The notes beneath the pieces were generated by a model that was not told where the DNA came from, ran no database searches, and saw nothing but the letters and a program-made list of their open reading frames with translations. Below are positions 47,729-61,055 of a stretch of 64,000 nucleotides of DNA, one piece after another. The stretch is taken from contig NW_024737042.1 in assembly GCF_018991925.1 (NCBI RefSeq), forward strand, positions 19,127,789-19,191,788, written 5' to 3'. This stretch comes from Homarus americanus (lineage: Eukaryota; Arthropoda; Malacostraca; Decapoda; Nephropidae). The first letter of the stretch is position 1. Each line of letters starts with the position of its first letter. The translations under genes were made by a program, and so were the position numbers.

Positions 47729-48158
47729 TGTAATGGGCCCCTGTCTCATCAACAGAACATATTATATAAATGGGTCAATACATCTGATATTATATTCAGA
47801 TTCACTACCCTGTAACTTTCCACTGTCTATGAGTAAGACATGAGTTGCACACGTGAGAGGGCAACTCTCCCAGGAGGGAGAGACCCATCGTCAGCATATC
47901 TGTGAGGCCCTTACTCCTTAGTCGCTCACAGAAAGTTATATCGTAAGGACGTGACCTAACATTTATAATACATAAACGCCGTCCCTTTCTCATTCACTCC
48001 TATACAGTGGAACTTACGGTCGATCTACACTCAGGAATTATATATACAATCCTTTTATAATAAAACAAGAAACTACCGTTTGGGTTTCGTTACTAAAACC
48101 CAAATAATAAATATATGTGAACGGCCTGGTTAATTGCACAAGTAGCCGATTCATATAG
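47729..48158 (+). repeat. Element A 3' LTR
   Basis: It begins TGTAATGGGCC, about 100 bases after the env stop. The preceding sequence (GGTAGGTGACCGAGCG) holds no convincing long polypurine tract. Compared with the 5' LTR it lacks 14 bases near 47902. Confidence 0.9.
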
Positions 48159-49364
<1,206 letters not shown>

Positions 49365-49378
49365 CACCCCCCCTCCAA
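49365..49378 (-). promoter_or_regulatory. Element C polypurine tract
   Basis: The minus strand reads TTTGGAGGGGGGGTG immediately before the 3' LTR, the usual plus-strand primer position. Confidence 0.8.
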
Positions 49379-49409
49379 AGACCTCCTAGCGCGGGCGCGA
49401 AGGAGGTGA

Positions 49410-50096
49410 TCACCTGGTGCGTCTGGAGAGTAGCTGCTGCATTTCCACTGGAGCTCGGGATAAGGAGTCCGCAATCAGGTTGTCCACCCCCTTTATGTGC
49501 CGGACTTGTAGATTATAGGGCTGGGTGAGGAGAGCCCAGCGGAGGATTCGCTGGTTGGAGGTCTTGTTGGTTTGGATGAACGTGAGCGGGTTATGGTCGG
49601 TGAAGACTAGGATTGTTTGTGGGCGAGATTGGAGGTAACATTCAAACTTCTTTATTGCCAACACCAGAGCCAGGGCCTCCTTCTCTATGGTCGAGTAGTT
49701 GGTCTGATGTTTTTTCAACTTGGCGGAGTAGTATGCCATAGGGTGAAGGACATCAGTGGTTGGGTCGGGTTGTAGGAGCACAGCCTCCACTCCGACACCG
49801 CTAGCGTAGATTTGCAGATGGAAGGGCAAGGTGTAGTCAGGGGGGTGGACTACAGGTTTGGAGGCAAGGAAGGCTTTGAGGCGGTGGAAAGACTGGTCGC
49901 ACCTCTGGTTCCAAATGTAAGGGACCGCAGAACTGGTAAGGTCTGTGAGGGGTCCGGTCACGCTGGAGAAGTTACTGCAGAACCGACGGTAGTAGCCGCA
50001 CATCCCCAGGAAGCGCATGAGTTCCTTCCTCGTCCTTGGAGTGGGGAAGGACAAGATGGCTTTAACGTTTGCGTCCTTGGGTCTCACCATACCATG
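49410..50096 (-). pseudogene. pol: Element C RT thumb/connection and RNase H
   Basis: This reads on from RT after a one-base insertion near 50097. It has a KELMRFLGMCGYYRRFC block and the QSFHRLKAFL connection. RNase H follows with YASGVGVEAVLL, where Tyr stands in place of the usual first catalytic Asp. EKEALALVLAIKKFE and FTDHNPL are kept, and the frame ends near IADSLSRAPV. The Asp-to-Tyr change alone should abolish RNase H activity. Confidence 0.8.
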
Positions 50097-50097
50097 C

Positions 50098-51138
50098 CCA
50101 ACGATATGTCCCAGGTTAAGTCACTGAGGCCCGGCCAAAAGCAGATTTAGCCAGGTTTATGGTGAATCCAGTCTCTTGCAGTCGTGCGAACAGTATCTCC
50201 AAACGCACCAGATGTTCGTCCCAGCCGTCCGACACCACCACCAGGTCATCCAGGTAGGCGAACGCCCCATCTAGGTCCTGAATCAGGTAATTGATTGCCC
50301 TCTGGAATGTGGCCGGAGCATTAGAAAAGCCAAACGCCATAACCAAATATTGAAAAAGACCAAATGGAGTTATAAATGCTGAGACTATTTTTGCCCTATC
50401 CGTGAGTCCCACTTGATAATATCCTTTCAATAAGTCCACCGTAGTTATAAATTTTGCACAGCCTATGCTGTCTATTATATCTTCAATCAAAGGTAAAGGG
50501 TAGGAGTCCGAGACAGTGACCTGGTTCACTTTACGATAATCGGTACAGAAACGAAAACTGCTGTCGGGTTTTGTTATGAGAAGGCAAGGTGAAGCCCAGG
50601 GGGTGGTACTAGGCTCAGCTAAGTTATGTTTTAACAAAAAATCTACCTCCTTTTTCATAATCTCTCTTTTTTGTGGATTTAGCCGATATGCTGATTGCCT
50701 AATGGGTTGTACATCATCTGAGATTAGCTTAATATCATGTTTAAGTATATTGCAAAACCCTGGGAGGTCTGACGTGACTTTAGGAAATGTTGATAATAAC
50801 TTAGTGAGATCTTTTGCTTGAGATGGATTCAGAACAGAAAAATACTCATCCAAGTTGTTGAGTATGTGACTGTTAGCAGGGTTTTCTTTTGGTAGAGGGA
50901 AGTCTAAATTCTCCAATAGGTCCATGTCATCTGTCTCCGGCTCCGGCCCTGACAAAGCCTTATGCAATACAGGTAGGCTTATAGCCTCTGGGATGTCTTC
51001 CTCTGACTGCCTGGAATGGTAAAGTTTCATGAGATTAATGTGAACAAGTTGTGAATCTTTTCTGCGATCAGGAGTATGGACTATATATTTGAGAGGAGAT
51101 AGTTTATTAGCAACTATATAGGGACCAGTAAACTTACT
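50098..51138 (-). pseudogene. pol: Element C integrase C-terminus (GPY/F) and reverse transcriptase
   Basis: The open frame begins SKFTGPYIVANKL, an integrase GPY/F module. It then passes through a linker into RT: FRFCTDYRKVN, LLKGYYQVGL, FGFSNAPATFQ and catalytic YLDDLVVVS. It ends ASVT at a stop caused by a one-base insertion before the LGHIVG block. The direct adjacency of an integrase C-terminus to the start of RT shows that integrase lies upstream of RT in this element. Confidence 0.85.
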
Positions 51139-51741
51139 TTAAAGGGGAGAGCCTAGCATTGATTTGAAAGTTTGATGGAACCGTTCCAAGCTACCTTGGG
51201 ATTGTGGGTGGTAAGCCGAAGATGTACAATGGTCCACACTGAGGTCTTTCATCACCTGTTTGAAAAGATTGCTTCTAAAATTGGTGCCCTGATCGGATTG
51301 GATCTCTTTAGGAATGCCCACTGAAGTGAAAAGGTGCAAAAGAGGTTTGATTAAATTTTTTGAAGTGATGCTTTTAAGGCGAAAAGCCTCAGGATAACGT
51401 GTACTGGTATCCATAACTGTGAGCAGGAATTGATTTCCCTTCTTAGTCTTTGGTAATGGGCCCACACAATCCACAACAATCCTTTCAAATGGTGTAGAAA
51501 ATACTGGGATGGGCTTAATGGGAGCGTCTGGTATATTTTCATTTGGTTTTCCTACCATTTGACAAATATGACAAGATTTTAGGTACTTTGACACATCCTT
51601 CCTAAGTCCAGGCCAGTAATAGTGTTGGAGGAGCTTTTTATATGTTTTCAGGATTCCCAAATGTCCTGAAATACCATCATGGGCAAGGGCAATTAATGCT
51701 GGTCTGACTGAGGAGGGAATTACCACTTGATGTATTTCAGA
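51139..51741 (-). pseudogene. pol: Element C integrase, HHCC and DDE core, with deletion
   Basis: It has a zinc module with HDGISGH and CHIC, then the catalytic triad in VVDCVGPL, SDQGTNF and SLERFHQTFK, with the D-to-E spacing of D35E enzymes. Directly after the Glu helix the sequence jumps (KSML to GSPL) to the GPY/F module. The stretch that normally follows the core is deleted in frame, and TAA stops the frame at 51139-51141. A TAA at 51742-51744 also separates it from the upstream linker in the same frame. It is inactive in this copy. Confidence 0.85.
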
Positions 51742-52338
51742 TTACGTGTCTAGATGGGTAAGCTCAGGGGGTCTATAGGCCCTTATCAAAACCCCTTCCT
51801 GATAATAAAAACAAGGAAGGGTGTTAAAATCTTTACCCTCAACTGCCGCATGATGAAGTTTATTCAAAGATGGATCAGATTGTTGGGCTTTAATGAGCTC
51901 ATCCTTACTAATGGTCTTATTGTACAGATCTTCTGTGGGTAGGAAGATATTGGAGGTGGTTTTAGATGAAGAGGGCCCATTTCGCACACTCTGTGACCGG
52001 GTGACAGCACAAGATGGGAAAAGGTGAGGAATAGTTTCTTCAAGGTCAGTGGTGGAGTTGACAGGTAAGGGAGAGTCGACTGTCTTTATGTTGGGAACCA
52101 CTAGATCTCCTACCAAGTCATTACCCAATAATAAATGAATGCCGCTCACAGGCATTGGATCTTTCCTAATGGCTATTTGCACTTCCCCAGTAATCAAGGG
52201 ACATTGGAGGTGCACTTTAGCTAAGGGATAGGAAGAATGGGATGAGAGATCTGAAATTAGAACACTCATTAGTAAATGCGGTAGATATATCAGGAATGAC
52301 GTTAAACAGGAGGATAGATTGTGCTGCGCCCGTATCAC
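51742..52338 (-). pseudogene. pol: Element C protease C-terminus and linker
   Basis: The frame includes LAKVHLQCPLITG and HLLLGNDLVGDLVVP, the usual C-terminal half of a retroviral-type protease (I/L-L-G-x-D). An acidic linker follows, leading to integrase. It is offset by one base from the frame holding the DTGA motif, near 52265, so a single-base deletion has split the protease. Confidence 0.75.
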
Positions 52339-52603
52339 GTAGTATACGAATAGGGAAAGAACGAGACCCCTCTATGATTGAAATTTTTCCCTCATAGGTG
52401 AATGAAGAGAAGAGATCCTGATGGGGCCTTTCCACATTGGTGGTTGCTATTGGTTTGAATTTGGGATCCAGGGAACTAATTTTAGAAGTTCGATACTTTG
52501 GGTGTTTACAAGACTGGATCGTATAGCCTGGTTTTTTACAGTAAGAACAATAAAATTTGGTTGCATCAGGGGGGGGTAGGTGTGGGACCTTTCGACCTAT
52601 CAC
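52217..52603 (-). pseudogene. pol: Element C zinc knuckle and protease active site
   Basis: CSYCKKPGYTIQSC is a retroviral-type knuckle in which the expected His is Tyr, so metal binding is probably lost. The protease motif RDTGAAQSILL follows at about 52328. The frame is joined to gag across a run of eight C (minus strand; G run at 52569-52576), where the reading frame changes. Confidence 0.8.
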
Positions 52604-53414
52604 TCACGTCCCCAAGGTTATCATCAGAGGAGGACCTAACATGCCGGAAAGTACCAAGTTCTCTACTGCCCAGTGACTCCACCAGCAAGGCATACGCACA
52701 GGCCAGCTCAGCCGCACGCCCTAAATTAACCTCTCCACGCTCCTCCGCATGCTTCAAGATGTGAAATGGTATCTTGCTCTTCCACTCCTCCAGGACTACC
52801 AAGTTTAACAAATCCTGAAATGTGGAGGTCTCTGTAGCCTCTAACCACTTCTTGAAAAACCTAAGCTTCTCTTGAGCAAACTCAACAAAGGAGTGTGAAA
52901 AAGTTTTGGTTAGTTTACGAAACTTCTGCCGGTATCTATCTGGCGTGATAGCATAAGAGGTGAGGATATTCATTTTTACGTTATCATAGTCATCAGTCTG
53001 GTCTAAACAGTTATAAACTCTACGAGCCTTACCACATAATTTAGGAACTAACACCGACACCCACTGGTCCTTAGGCCACTCATTCTTCCCGGCTATTTTC
53101 TCAAAAGTCCTAAATGACCCGTCCATATCGGATTCATCAAACTCGGGAACAAGGGAAGAAGCATTAGCAGGGTTAAAAGCAGCTAGTCTCTCTTTTAATG
53201 CCACTTCTTTTGATTTAAACTCCGATGTTAAGGTGACTTCTGTCTCTTTCACCTGTAGTTCTTTCAGTCTAACCTCCTGCTCCAACTTGGCCTGTTCCAA
53301 CTTTTCCTCATGCTCCAACTTGGCCTGTTCCAACTTTCCTTCATGCTCCAACTTGGCCTGTTCCAACTTTTCCTCCTGCTCCAACTTGGCCTGTTCCAAC
53401 TCGAGTTCTTTCAT
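52566..53414 (-). pseudogene. gag: Element C gag, coiled coil and SCAN-like capsid
   Basis: 282 codons. The first 45 are an EQAKLEHEEKL-type coiled coil encoded by about four copies of a 33-base tandem repeat (53270-53410). A capsid region follows: FDESDMDGSFRTFEKIA, WVSVLVPKLCGKARRVY, and then FVEFAQEKLRFFKKWL with LNLVVLEEWKSKIP. The latter resembles a SCAN domain, which is thought to derive from GMR1-like gag. The frame ends at the C-run. The upstream gag piece overlaps by ATGA, so gag is split by one base. Confidence 0.8.
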
Positions 53415-53770
53415 TTGATTTGGAACTCGAACCTAGCTCGTTCTAGTTCTAAGGCGTCTACTCTTTGTGTTTTTTCTTGAGGGCTAGCCAGACCTGAGGC
53501 AACTTCTGAGTGAGGAGGGGTGGTGGATAGTGGTTGAAGTATCTTGGACATGGGCGTTAATTGGTCAACAGCGGATTCTTCTAAAACTTCTTGTTGAACC
53601 AACATTTCAATTACCCGATTTTTTAACATTTCCTTAGTCAGTTGCTGTGAATATGGGATATTGTAATAGGTGGCTATACTTTTCCATTCTTTCTTCAGGA
53701 TGTTAACACGTAATTTAGCTACGGAAGGATTTTCAATAAAATCCTGGAGATCAAAACCTGAGGTGGCCAT
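53411..53770 (-). pseudogene. gag: Element C gag N-terminus
   Basis: 119 codons from ATG at 53770. It starts MATSGFDLQDFIENPS and contains LTKEMLKNRVIEMLV, which resembles a SAP-type helix pair (inference). It stops TGA at 53413-53411, overlapping the next gag frame. A one-base loss between the pieces is the simplest explanation, since coiled-coil sequence begins on both sides. Confidence 0.75.
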
Positions 53771-54432
53771 TGTTAAGAAAAACTAGATAAATTAATTAAT
53801 GGCCAAAAAGATAAGATAAGTGGATTACCCTAGAAAATATCACGGCAGTGGATAACCAGAAAGTCCCGGAAACTACCGAAGTTATACCTAGGGAAATTAC
53901 ACTTATGAATATTGTTCTTCTAATAAGATCCTTAAATAAGGATAAGAGACTTCTTAAGATACTTGAAACAGGAAGGGCATATTACGGCATTAATATAAAG
54001 ATCCGGATAAACAACCCTTGAGTTACTTTATTAATGACCCCGAATGAGATAATGAGAAGTACAATAATAGAGGCTTTATAATTATGGGGTCCTGGTAGAG
54101 GGGGGCGTCCCAAGATATCACTTCACCCTAAACTAGTGACTATGGAACAGCCTAATCTGGAGCGAGGGTACGGCATTAAACAGATCCAGATTCTTCCCTA
54201 CACTCGATAAGACTTACTACACGACTGCCTACGTGTAATAACAGGTAAGCCTTATGACACTCGGAACCTAATATCCTACGTCTGTCACTCTTACTGTACG
54301 ATAATACCAATATATGCACAAGCATATGAAGGGAACTTTAAACCACTGTAAAGCAATTGTGAACAGAAGTGACTGGGAGGAATAATTAACAAGGAGTAAC
54401 AAGGGGGGAAGAAATATGGCACTTAAGGTTGT
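53771..54432 (-). other. Element C untranslated leader
   Basis: About 660 bases between primer-binding site and gag, with no ORF of note. Confidence 0.7.
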
Positions 54433-54450
54433 GTCCTGTCACGGTCGCCA
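54433..54450 (-). promoter_or_regulatory. Element C primer-binding site (tRNA-Arg type)
   Basis: The minus strand reads TGGCGACCGTGACAGGAC two bases after the 5' LTR. It is complementary to a tRNA 3' end of the form GTCCTGTCACGGTCG-CCA, as in animal tRNA-Arg. Confidence 0.8.
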
Positions 54451-54452
54451 TT

Positions 54453-56032
<1,580 letters not shown>

Positions 56033-56186
56033 ACACACACACACACTACTACAACTTTGCTGTCATTCGGAATCGAGTGTGATGATAATCCAGTTATGAT
56101 ACAACAATATGAGGTATTAAGGATGTTACCTACGTTGGCGAGTTCTGAGGTGACTAAAGAGGCCGATACGGGATCGGCGGGGTCGT

Positions 56187-57946
56187 TCACAGAGGTTGCA
56201 CATGTGGAGGGCTACATCTAGTGTGGGAAGGGTGGCGGCAGCGTCTTTGCGGTGTTGGCGCTTTTCTGCCTCGGTCTGCAGTCGGGCTAACTCGAAAGTA
56301 TTGACATCTTCTTGTGTGGTGCTCTTCCAAGCGATACGGTGTGGAGTAATCGTCTCCCAGGTGAGGAGGGTCGATTAGGCGCTTTTTCAGGTTTGTCTTA
56401 AGACTATCCTTTGTAGATAATCTCAGCTCCCGGCGAAGTCTGCAAAAGGCTTCAGACGGACATCTGATCAGATGTTGATTCTCTTCATCGATGTCTGCGG
56501 TGGTGGACATGTGGTAGTCAAGTTATTGAAAGTGAGTTACGTTAGAGAGGATAGTACCATTAACCTGAATGGATGGTAGAGGTGTGGCTGATCCACGAAC
56601 GGGCTGAAAGAGAATCTGAGTCTTATGTACATTCACCTCAAGGTCGAAATGTACATGCGCATCTGCACAGGTGTTCAGGATCTCCTGTAGGTCACGTTCA
56701 GTGTGAGCGACGAGGGTGAGGTCGTCTGCATACTAAATTTCAGTGATTGAAGTGGCAGACACCTTTGTTACTGTCCGGATTCCTCTTTTGTTGAAATGTC
56801 CCTTCATGTGGCAGTGCCACATTGTGGCACTGCATATCCACCCTGCCGGCTAAATTGGCACTAGTAAGAGTAAGGAAGGCAGCCAAGAAATTGGAAAAGA
56901 GAGTTGGTGCCAGTATGCAACCTTATTTTACACCCTTTTGGATAGGGAAGAACCTAAATTGGGTGCATTGTGCGGGACACTACCGTTCATGCCATCGTGG
57001 AATTGCCTTGCAATGGCGATAAATTTTGTAGGGCAAACAAAACGACTGAGGGTCCGCGAGAGTGCTTCCCTGTTGACTGAGTCGAAAGCCTTCTTTAGGT
57101 GAATGAAAGCCATTTACGAGTCACGAAGATGTTCTCTGCGCTTTTCCTGTATCTGGTGGGCAGCAAAGATGATGTCAGTGGTGCCACGTGATGGTCTAAA
57201 GCCACATTGAGATCCTGGGAGGAAATTTCCAGCCTCAGGAAGAAGTCTGTTTAGGAGGACTCGGGCTATGGACAGAAGCGAGATCCAGCGTCTGTTGCCA
57301 CAGGCTGACCGGTCTCCCTTGTTCTTATAAATATTGATGATGGGGGCGGTTTTAATATCTTTGGGGATTTCCTCCTTCTACCATATATTCTCCTGGAGAG
57401 AGTGGAGACGGCTGGTAGGGAGAATTCTTCCTGTTTTATACATCTCGGCTGGGATTCCATCAGTTCCAGCGCCTTTGCTATTTTTCTTCTCCTTGATGGT
57501 AGGAACTATCTCTTCACAGGATGGAGGATAACTGAGGTGGGTCAGCTGTGGGTGCTGAGGGACCTGCTGGGTAGTTAGGGAATCCATGAAGGTGTTTCTT
57601 TGAGCAGGGAATGGTAGTGCATTTTCCAGCACTAAAGGATGCCTTTATCGTCTTTAATGAGGTACTGTCCGTCCGATGAGCGGAGGGGGCTGTACCATGC
57701 ATAGTTGGGACATACACCTATTTTAGCGAAATTTAAAAATTCACATATTTTATGTTGATCCGCAAATTTTTGCATTACACACGCCTTTTTTGTCCACCAT
57801 TCGTCCCTTAGGTTGCGAAGTTTGCACTGGGTCATCTCTTTCTTCTGGTGGCAGGTATCTGCTTTGGTTGAGGGTATTCTGCCAGTCAGTGAAAGCAGCA
57901 CGTTTATCATTGAAGAGTACGTCGACTTCCTGGTTAATTTCTTCAA
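56187..57946 (-). pseudogene. LINE reverse transcriptase, fragmented
   Basis: Recognisable RT blocks lie in shifting frames: GAGTDGIPAEMYK (about 57480), GDRSACGNRRWISLLSIARVL (about 57300), GFRPSRGTTDIIF (about 57185), AFIHLKKAFDSVN (about 57100), GVK-stop-GCILAPTLF (about 56930) and a stop-YADDLTLVAHTERDL catalytic block (about 56730). At least six frame breaks or stops separate them, including stops immediately before GCILAP and before YADD. C-terminal pieces follow to 56187. It is clearly non-functional. Confidence 0.7.
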
Positions 57947-58138
57947 ACCAATCCTGGTGTTTTCTTTCGATCTTGCCGAGAATCTCGCTGCAGGTTTAGT
58001 GATGACAGCATCAAGGATTGCCCATTCGGCATTCGGATTTAGGTTGCTTCTTCTTGGGTTGTTTATCAGCCCATTGTCGAGGAGCTCTCTGAAAGCATGT
58101 TATACTGCTTGAACCTCTAGTCGCTTGGTGTTTAAACC

Positions 58139-58492
58139 TCATCTGGAGGCTTGTTGTCTTTGCCGTTTTAGGGCGACTTGAAGGGAGAGTTTGGCTCTGA
58201 CGAGCTGATGATCTGTGTCACAGTGGACTGAGCCACACATGGCTCGGATGATAAGGACAACTCGGTGATCTCCATAAATGCGGTTTCTCTCCGCAGCAGG
58301 CTTACCCTTCCAGAAGACGGTATAGCCAGTCCCCCGTTCTGTGAGCTGGCCCTCATCTGGGAGCCGGGACTCACTGATGGCTGCTATGTCGATGTTATAC
58401 CTAACCAGCTCTTTTGCCATTAGGGCAGTTCTTTCAGGATGCTCATTTGTGCCAGTATCCAGAAGGGCCCTGACATTCCATGCAGCGACCAC
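58139..58492 (-). pseudogene. LINE AP-endonuclease, internally deleted
   Basis: 117 codons. It starts with AAWNVRALLDTGTNEHPERTALMAKEL and has an IAAISESRLPDEGQL block and GTGYTVFWKGK. It then jumps to the SVHCDTDHQLVRAKLSL end, so the middle of the nuclease, including the catalytic GDFN region, is missing. In intact elements this domain nicks target DNA for target-primed reverse transcription. Confidence 0.7.
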
Positions 58493-58612
58493 AAGAGGTT
58501 GTATGGTTTGTTTTTGTTTGGATCTGCGATTTTGACTGTGTTTTCGACCGCATAAGGATGACCTTACTGGGTGCGGTTGCCCAGTCAGGTTGGGTTTTTA
58601 GGCAGCCTATGT

Positions 58613-59101
58613 TTAGGGCACCTTTTCTATCCCCCTCCCCATGTGGGGTGAGCAGGGTGGCTCCTTGAAAGGGCTGCTCAGTCGCACAGACAGGACCGGA
58701 TTGCACTGTTCCCTAGATCCCAGTGCATAAACGACCATCATATCTGTGCCGCCCATGCGCAGAGCTGTGACTAGAGACTCCCGGCAGTCATCTTTGCCTG
58801 TCCCCGTCACCACTCGTCCGTTGTCAAAGGACTTTTTGGGGTATAGGGGTTTTGATGATGATGAGAAGTATGATGAGCTGGATGATGGCTGTGCGTGAGT
58901 TGATTTATGTGGTGAGGCAGGAGCGCAGGCTGCAACCACACATCTTGGCTCTCCAGTGGTGAAAGTGTTGCAACGACTGGGGAGAGGGAGAGTTGCAATG
59001 GACTCTCGATAGGTCAGTTTGTTGGGTTTCGCCTTAGTAGCCTGTCCATCAGGCATTGCCTTTGTCAGCTGGTGTAGTTGTTGGGTTTCCACGGTGGTCA
59101 C
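58613..59101 (-). pseudogene. LINE 5' ORF (Ser/Pro-rich)
   Basis: 162 codons, with a THAQPSSSSSYFSSSSKPLYP stretch and no identifiable fold. The near-identical peptide is read at 143-697, where it lacks the rest of the element. It may be ORF1 or the 5' part of ORF2. Confidence 0.45.
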
Positions 59102-59279
59102 CTCTTCCGCCTATACCGCCGTTGGGGACTTGTTGGAGCTCTGTAAGCATGTCTGTCTGATACGGGGCTCCACCACAGATTTTTCGTTCGGGGTTTACTC
59201 CCGTAGCCTTATACCTACCAAGGTTAATCCACAAGGCAGCTGGGTAATGGCTGGTAGTGTAATAGCTGGATATCTGTAG

Positions 59280-59695
59280 CATTCTGTAAAAGTTAATTAG
59301 GCTGGTACATTTATATTATATTGGGTTTTAGTAGCGAAACCCAATTGTCTGTTTCTCCTTTTACTGAGGAACTGCTATTGATATAATTCCAGAGTGTAAA
59401 TCAACCGTAACTTTCACTATAAATGAGTGTTAAAAGAAAGACGGAGGCTATGTAAATAGACAGGTTAATCACGTCCGACTGGTGTGAGGGATTGAGTAAC
59501 AATGCCTCCTGGTGCCGGCTTCTCCATGCTGATTCAAGCATTAACTGGCCGCACCTCAAGGAAGCTAGCAATCACGTGATAAGAACATTACAACTCATAG
59601 CCAGTGGAAAGTTACAGGGGATGATATTGTATATAATTCAAATGTAATTAACCCATTTATATAATCTTTCTGTTGATGAGACAGGGGCTATTACA
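59280..59695 (-). mobile_element. Solo LTR related to the LTR of element A
   Basis: Minus-strand start TGTAATAGCCCCTGTCTCAT matches the start of the element A LTR. The end near 59285-59345 matches its GGGTTTCGCTACTAAAACCCAAT region. At 416 bp the length fits. The tetramer GTAG occurs at 59276-59279 and 59696-59699, a plausible 4-bp duplication. No internal region is present, so recombination between two LTRs is the likely origin. Confidence 0.65.
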
Positions 59696-60077
59696 GTAGG
59701 CGCCAGAACGTGTCCATGTGCCAGTGGGCCTATGCGCCGTCCCTCTGGGGCCCACTGCGACTCCGAAATCCCCTGCTGGTCTTGCCAGGACCCACGAGGC
59801 ACCCAGTTACTGTGTGTTGCCACGAGGAGGCACAGCAGGCACACACTCACACACACACACACACACCCACATACACACCTCATCCTTGACCACCGAAGGG
59901 TCAAGACGTACCTGGCGCTGCTCTGACAGCAGCCACGTCAACTGTTATGTTGGCCCATACCAACTCCCACCCACGAACCCTCCTCCCCACCGAAATTTCA
60001 ACAAGTTCTCGCCAGAAGTTACTATTTCACTTACGAAAGGAATGGAACCAGTGTTGAATAGTGGTGAACAGTGCTTA
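59696..60077. other. LINE-associated module and (AC)n
   Basis: Bases 59696-59805 match 674-780 beside the deleted LINE copy, so they are probably the LINE 5' end beyond the solo LTR. (AC)n lies at about 59842-59868. No gene is recognised. Confidence 0.5.
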
Positions 60078-60443
60078 TTTTTTTTTTTTTTTTTAGGTTA
60101 AGGTGGGGAATGGATGGAAGGCATGCTGGGGTTAAAGGCACAGCCAGACATGAGGGATAGAGAAGTCACAACATATAATCGTGAGGGGAAAGGTTGGAAA
60201 AGAAGATTAATGAGTTAAACAGAGGGGGACCACACCCCTTGTTTTGTTTTACATATTACAGAGTTTGTTGGCTAACTAAGCTAACCTAGGATTAAGGATG
60301 AGGTTGCACAATGGATACTTTAGTAGACAATGACTAGATTGATTTTACAATTACAAGTTTATTAAAATCTTATACTGTATTACATTATGGACTCACTAGA
60401 ATGTGACTTGTTAAATGCAAATTTATATCATCTAAGTTTTAAT

Positions 60444-61055
60444 CTAAGGTGGATCACTCTGGTGGACATAGATGGGTTGCGGGTTGGGTTGTTGTAGTGC
60501 GGGCAGACTCCGTGGCCACCAGGCGTGGGGTCGCCCTCCGTTGATGTCTTCCCCGCGTAGGTGGTCTGGGCTGTGAGAGTCATCCAGGAGCTTGTCCCAA
60601 ACCTTCTTTCCTAGGCAATGGAACCTGATGTTAAGGGCCTCTGTTTTATTTCTTAGGTGGATGGTTTCCACTGTCTCCTGATAGGGTGGCGCTTGGCCAC
60701 TGGCTGACCTCAAACACTTGTTTTGGAAGCTCTGTAGTTGTTGTAGTCTAGTCTTCCCGAGTGTAACGAGTAGTATATGTGGGTACTCCAACACAGGCCT
60801 CACCAGCGCCTTGTACAGGTGAACTTGTATCTTCTCAGGCATCAGTTTAAAATGTTTTAATTTGGATGCGGCGACTTTGCCTTTATTTAGTCTGTCCTTC
60901 ATATGGGAAATGATGCCCATCCGATAGATGGTGAGGCCGAGCAACCTGCCTTGCTTAGAGTACTCAATCTCTTCGTCGTCGATCATCAATGGCGCCAGCT
61001 TGAATTTGGCTATGGGTATGACCTCGAAGTTCATTTTATTTGTTTTTATTTTCAT
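60444..61055 (-). pseudogene. LINE ORF2 C-terminal region
   Basis: 203 codons continuing from RT after a one-base frameshift near 61040-61055. They include MIDDEEIEYSKQGRLLGLTI, ASKLKHFKLMPEKIQVHLYKALVRPVLEY and FQNKCLRSASG blocks, the thumb and connection seen after YADD in this group. No RNase H domain is visible. Confidence 0.75.

Larger units (their letters stand above)
34151..48158 (+). mobile_element. Element A: Ty3/Gypsy LTR retrotransposon with envelope gene
   Basis: Two LTRs of about 430-443 bp, about 98 percent identical apart from one 14-base indel, bound a leader, gag, pol in the order protease, reverse transcriptase, RNase H, integrase, and a 583-codon env. The pol-env arrangement and F-type env are those of insect errantiviruses (gypsy group). 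The element is about 8.35 kb once the 5.65-kb element B, inserted in its reverse transcriptase, is set aside. Gag-pol carries five in-frame stops (35642, 36131, 36622, 37573, 44534), so this copy cannot make its polyprotein. No target-site duplication was identified. Confidence 0.9.
56033..59275 (-). mobile_element. LINE with endonuclease and RT remnants (fuller copy)
   Basis: On the minus strand, from high to low coordinates: a Ser-rich 5' ORF (59101-58613), an AP-endonuclease start (58492 onward, WNVRALLDTGTNEHPERTAL), RT blocks in several frames, and a 3' end closing at a CTA/CA simple repeat near 56050. Stops and frameshifts occur throughout. The 109-780 locus is a deleted relative. Confidence 0.75.
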
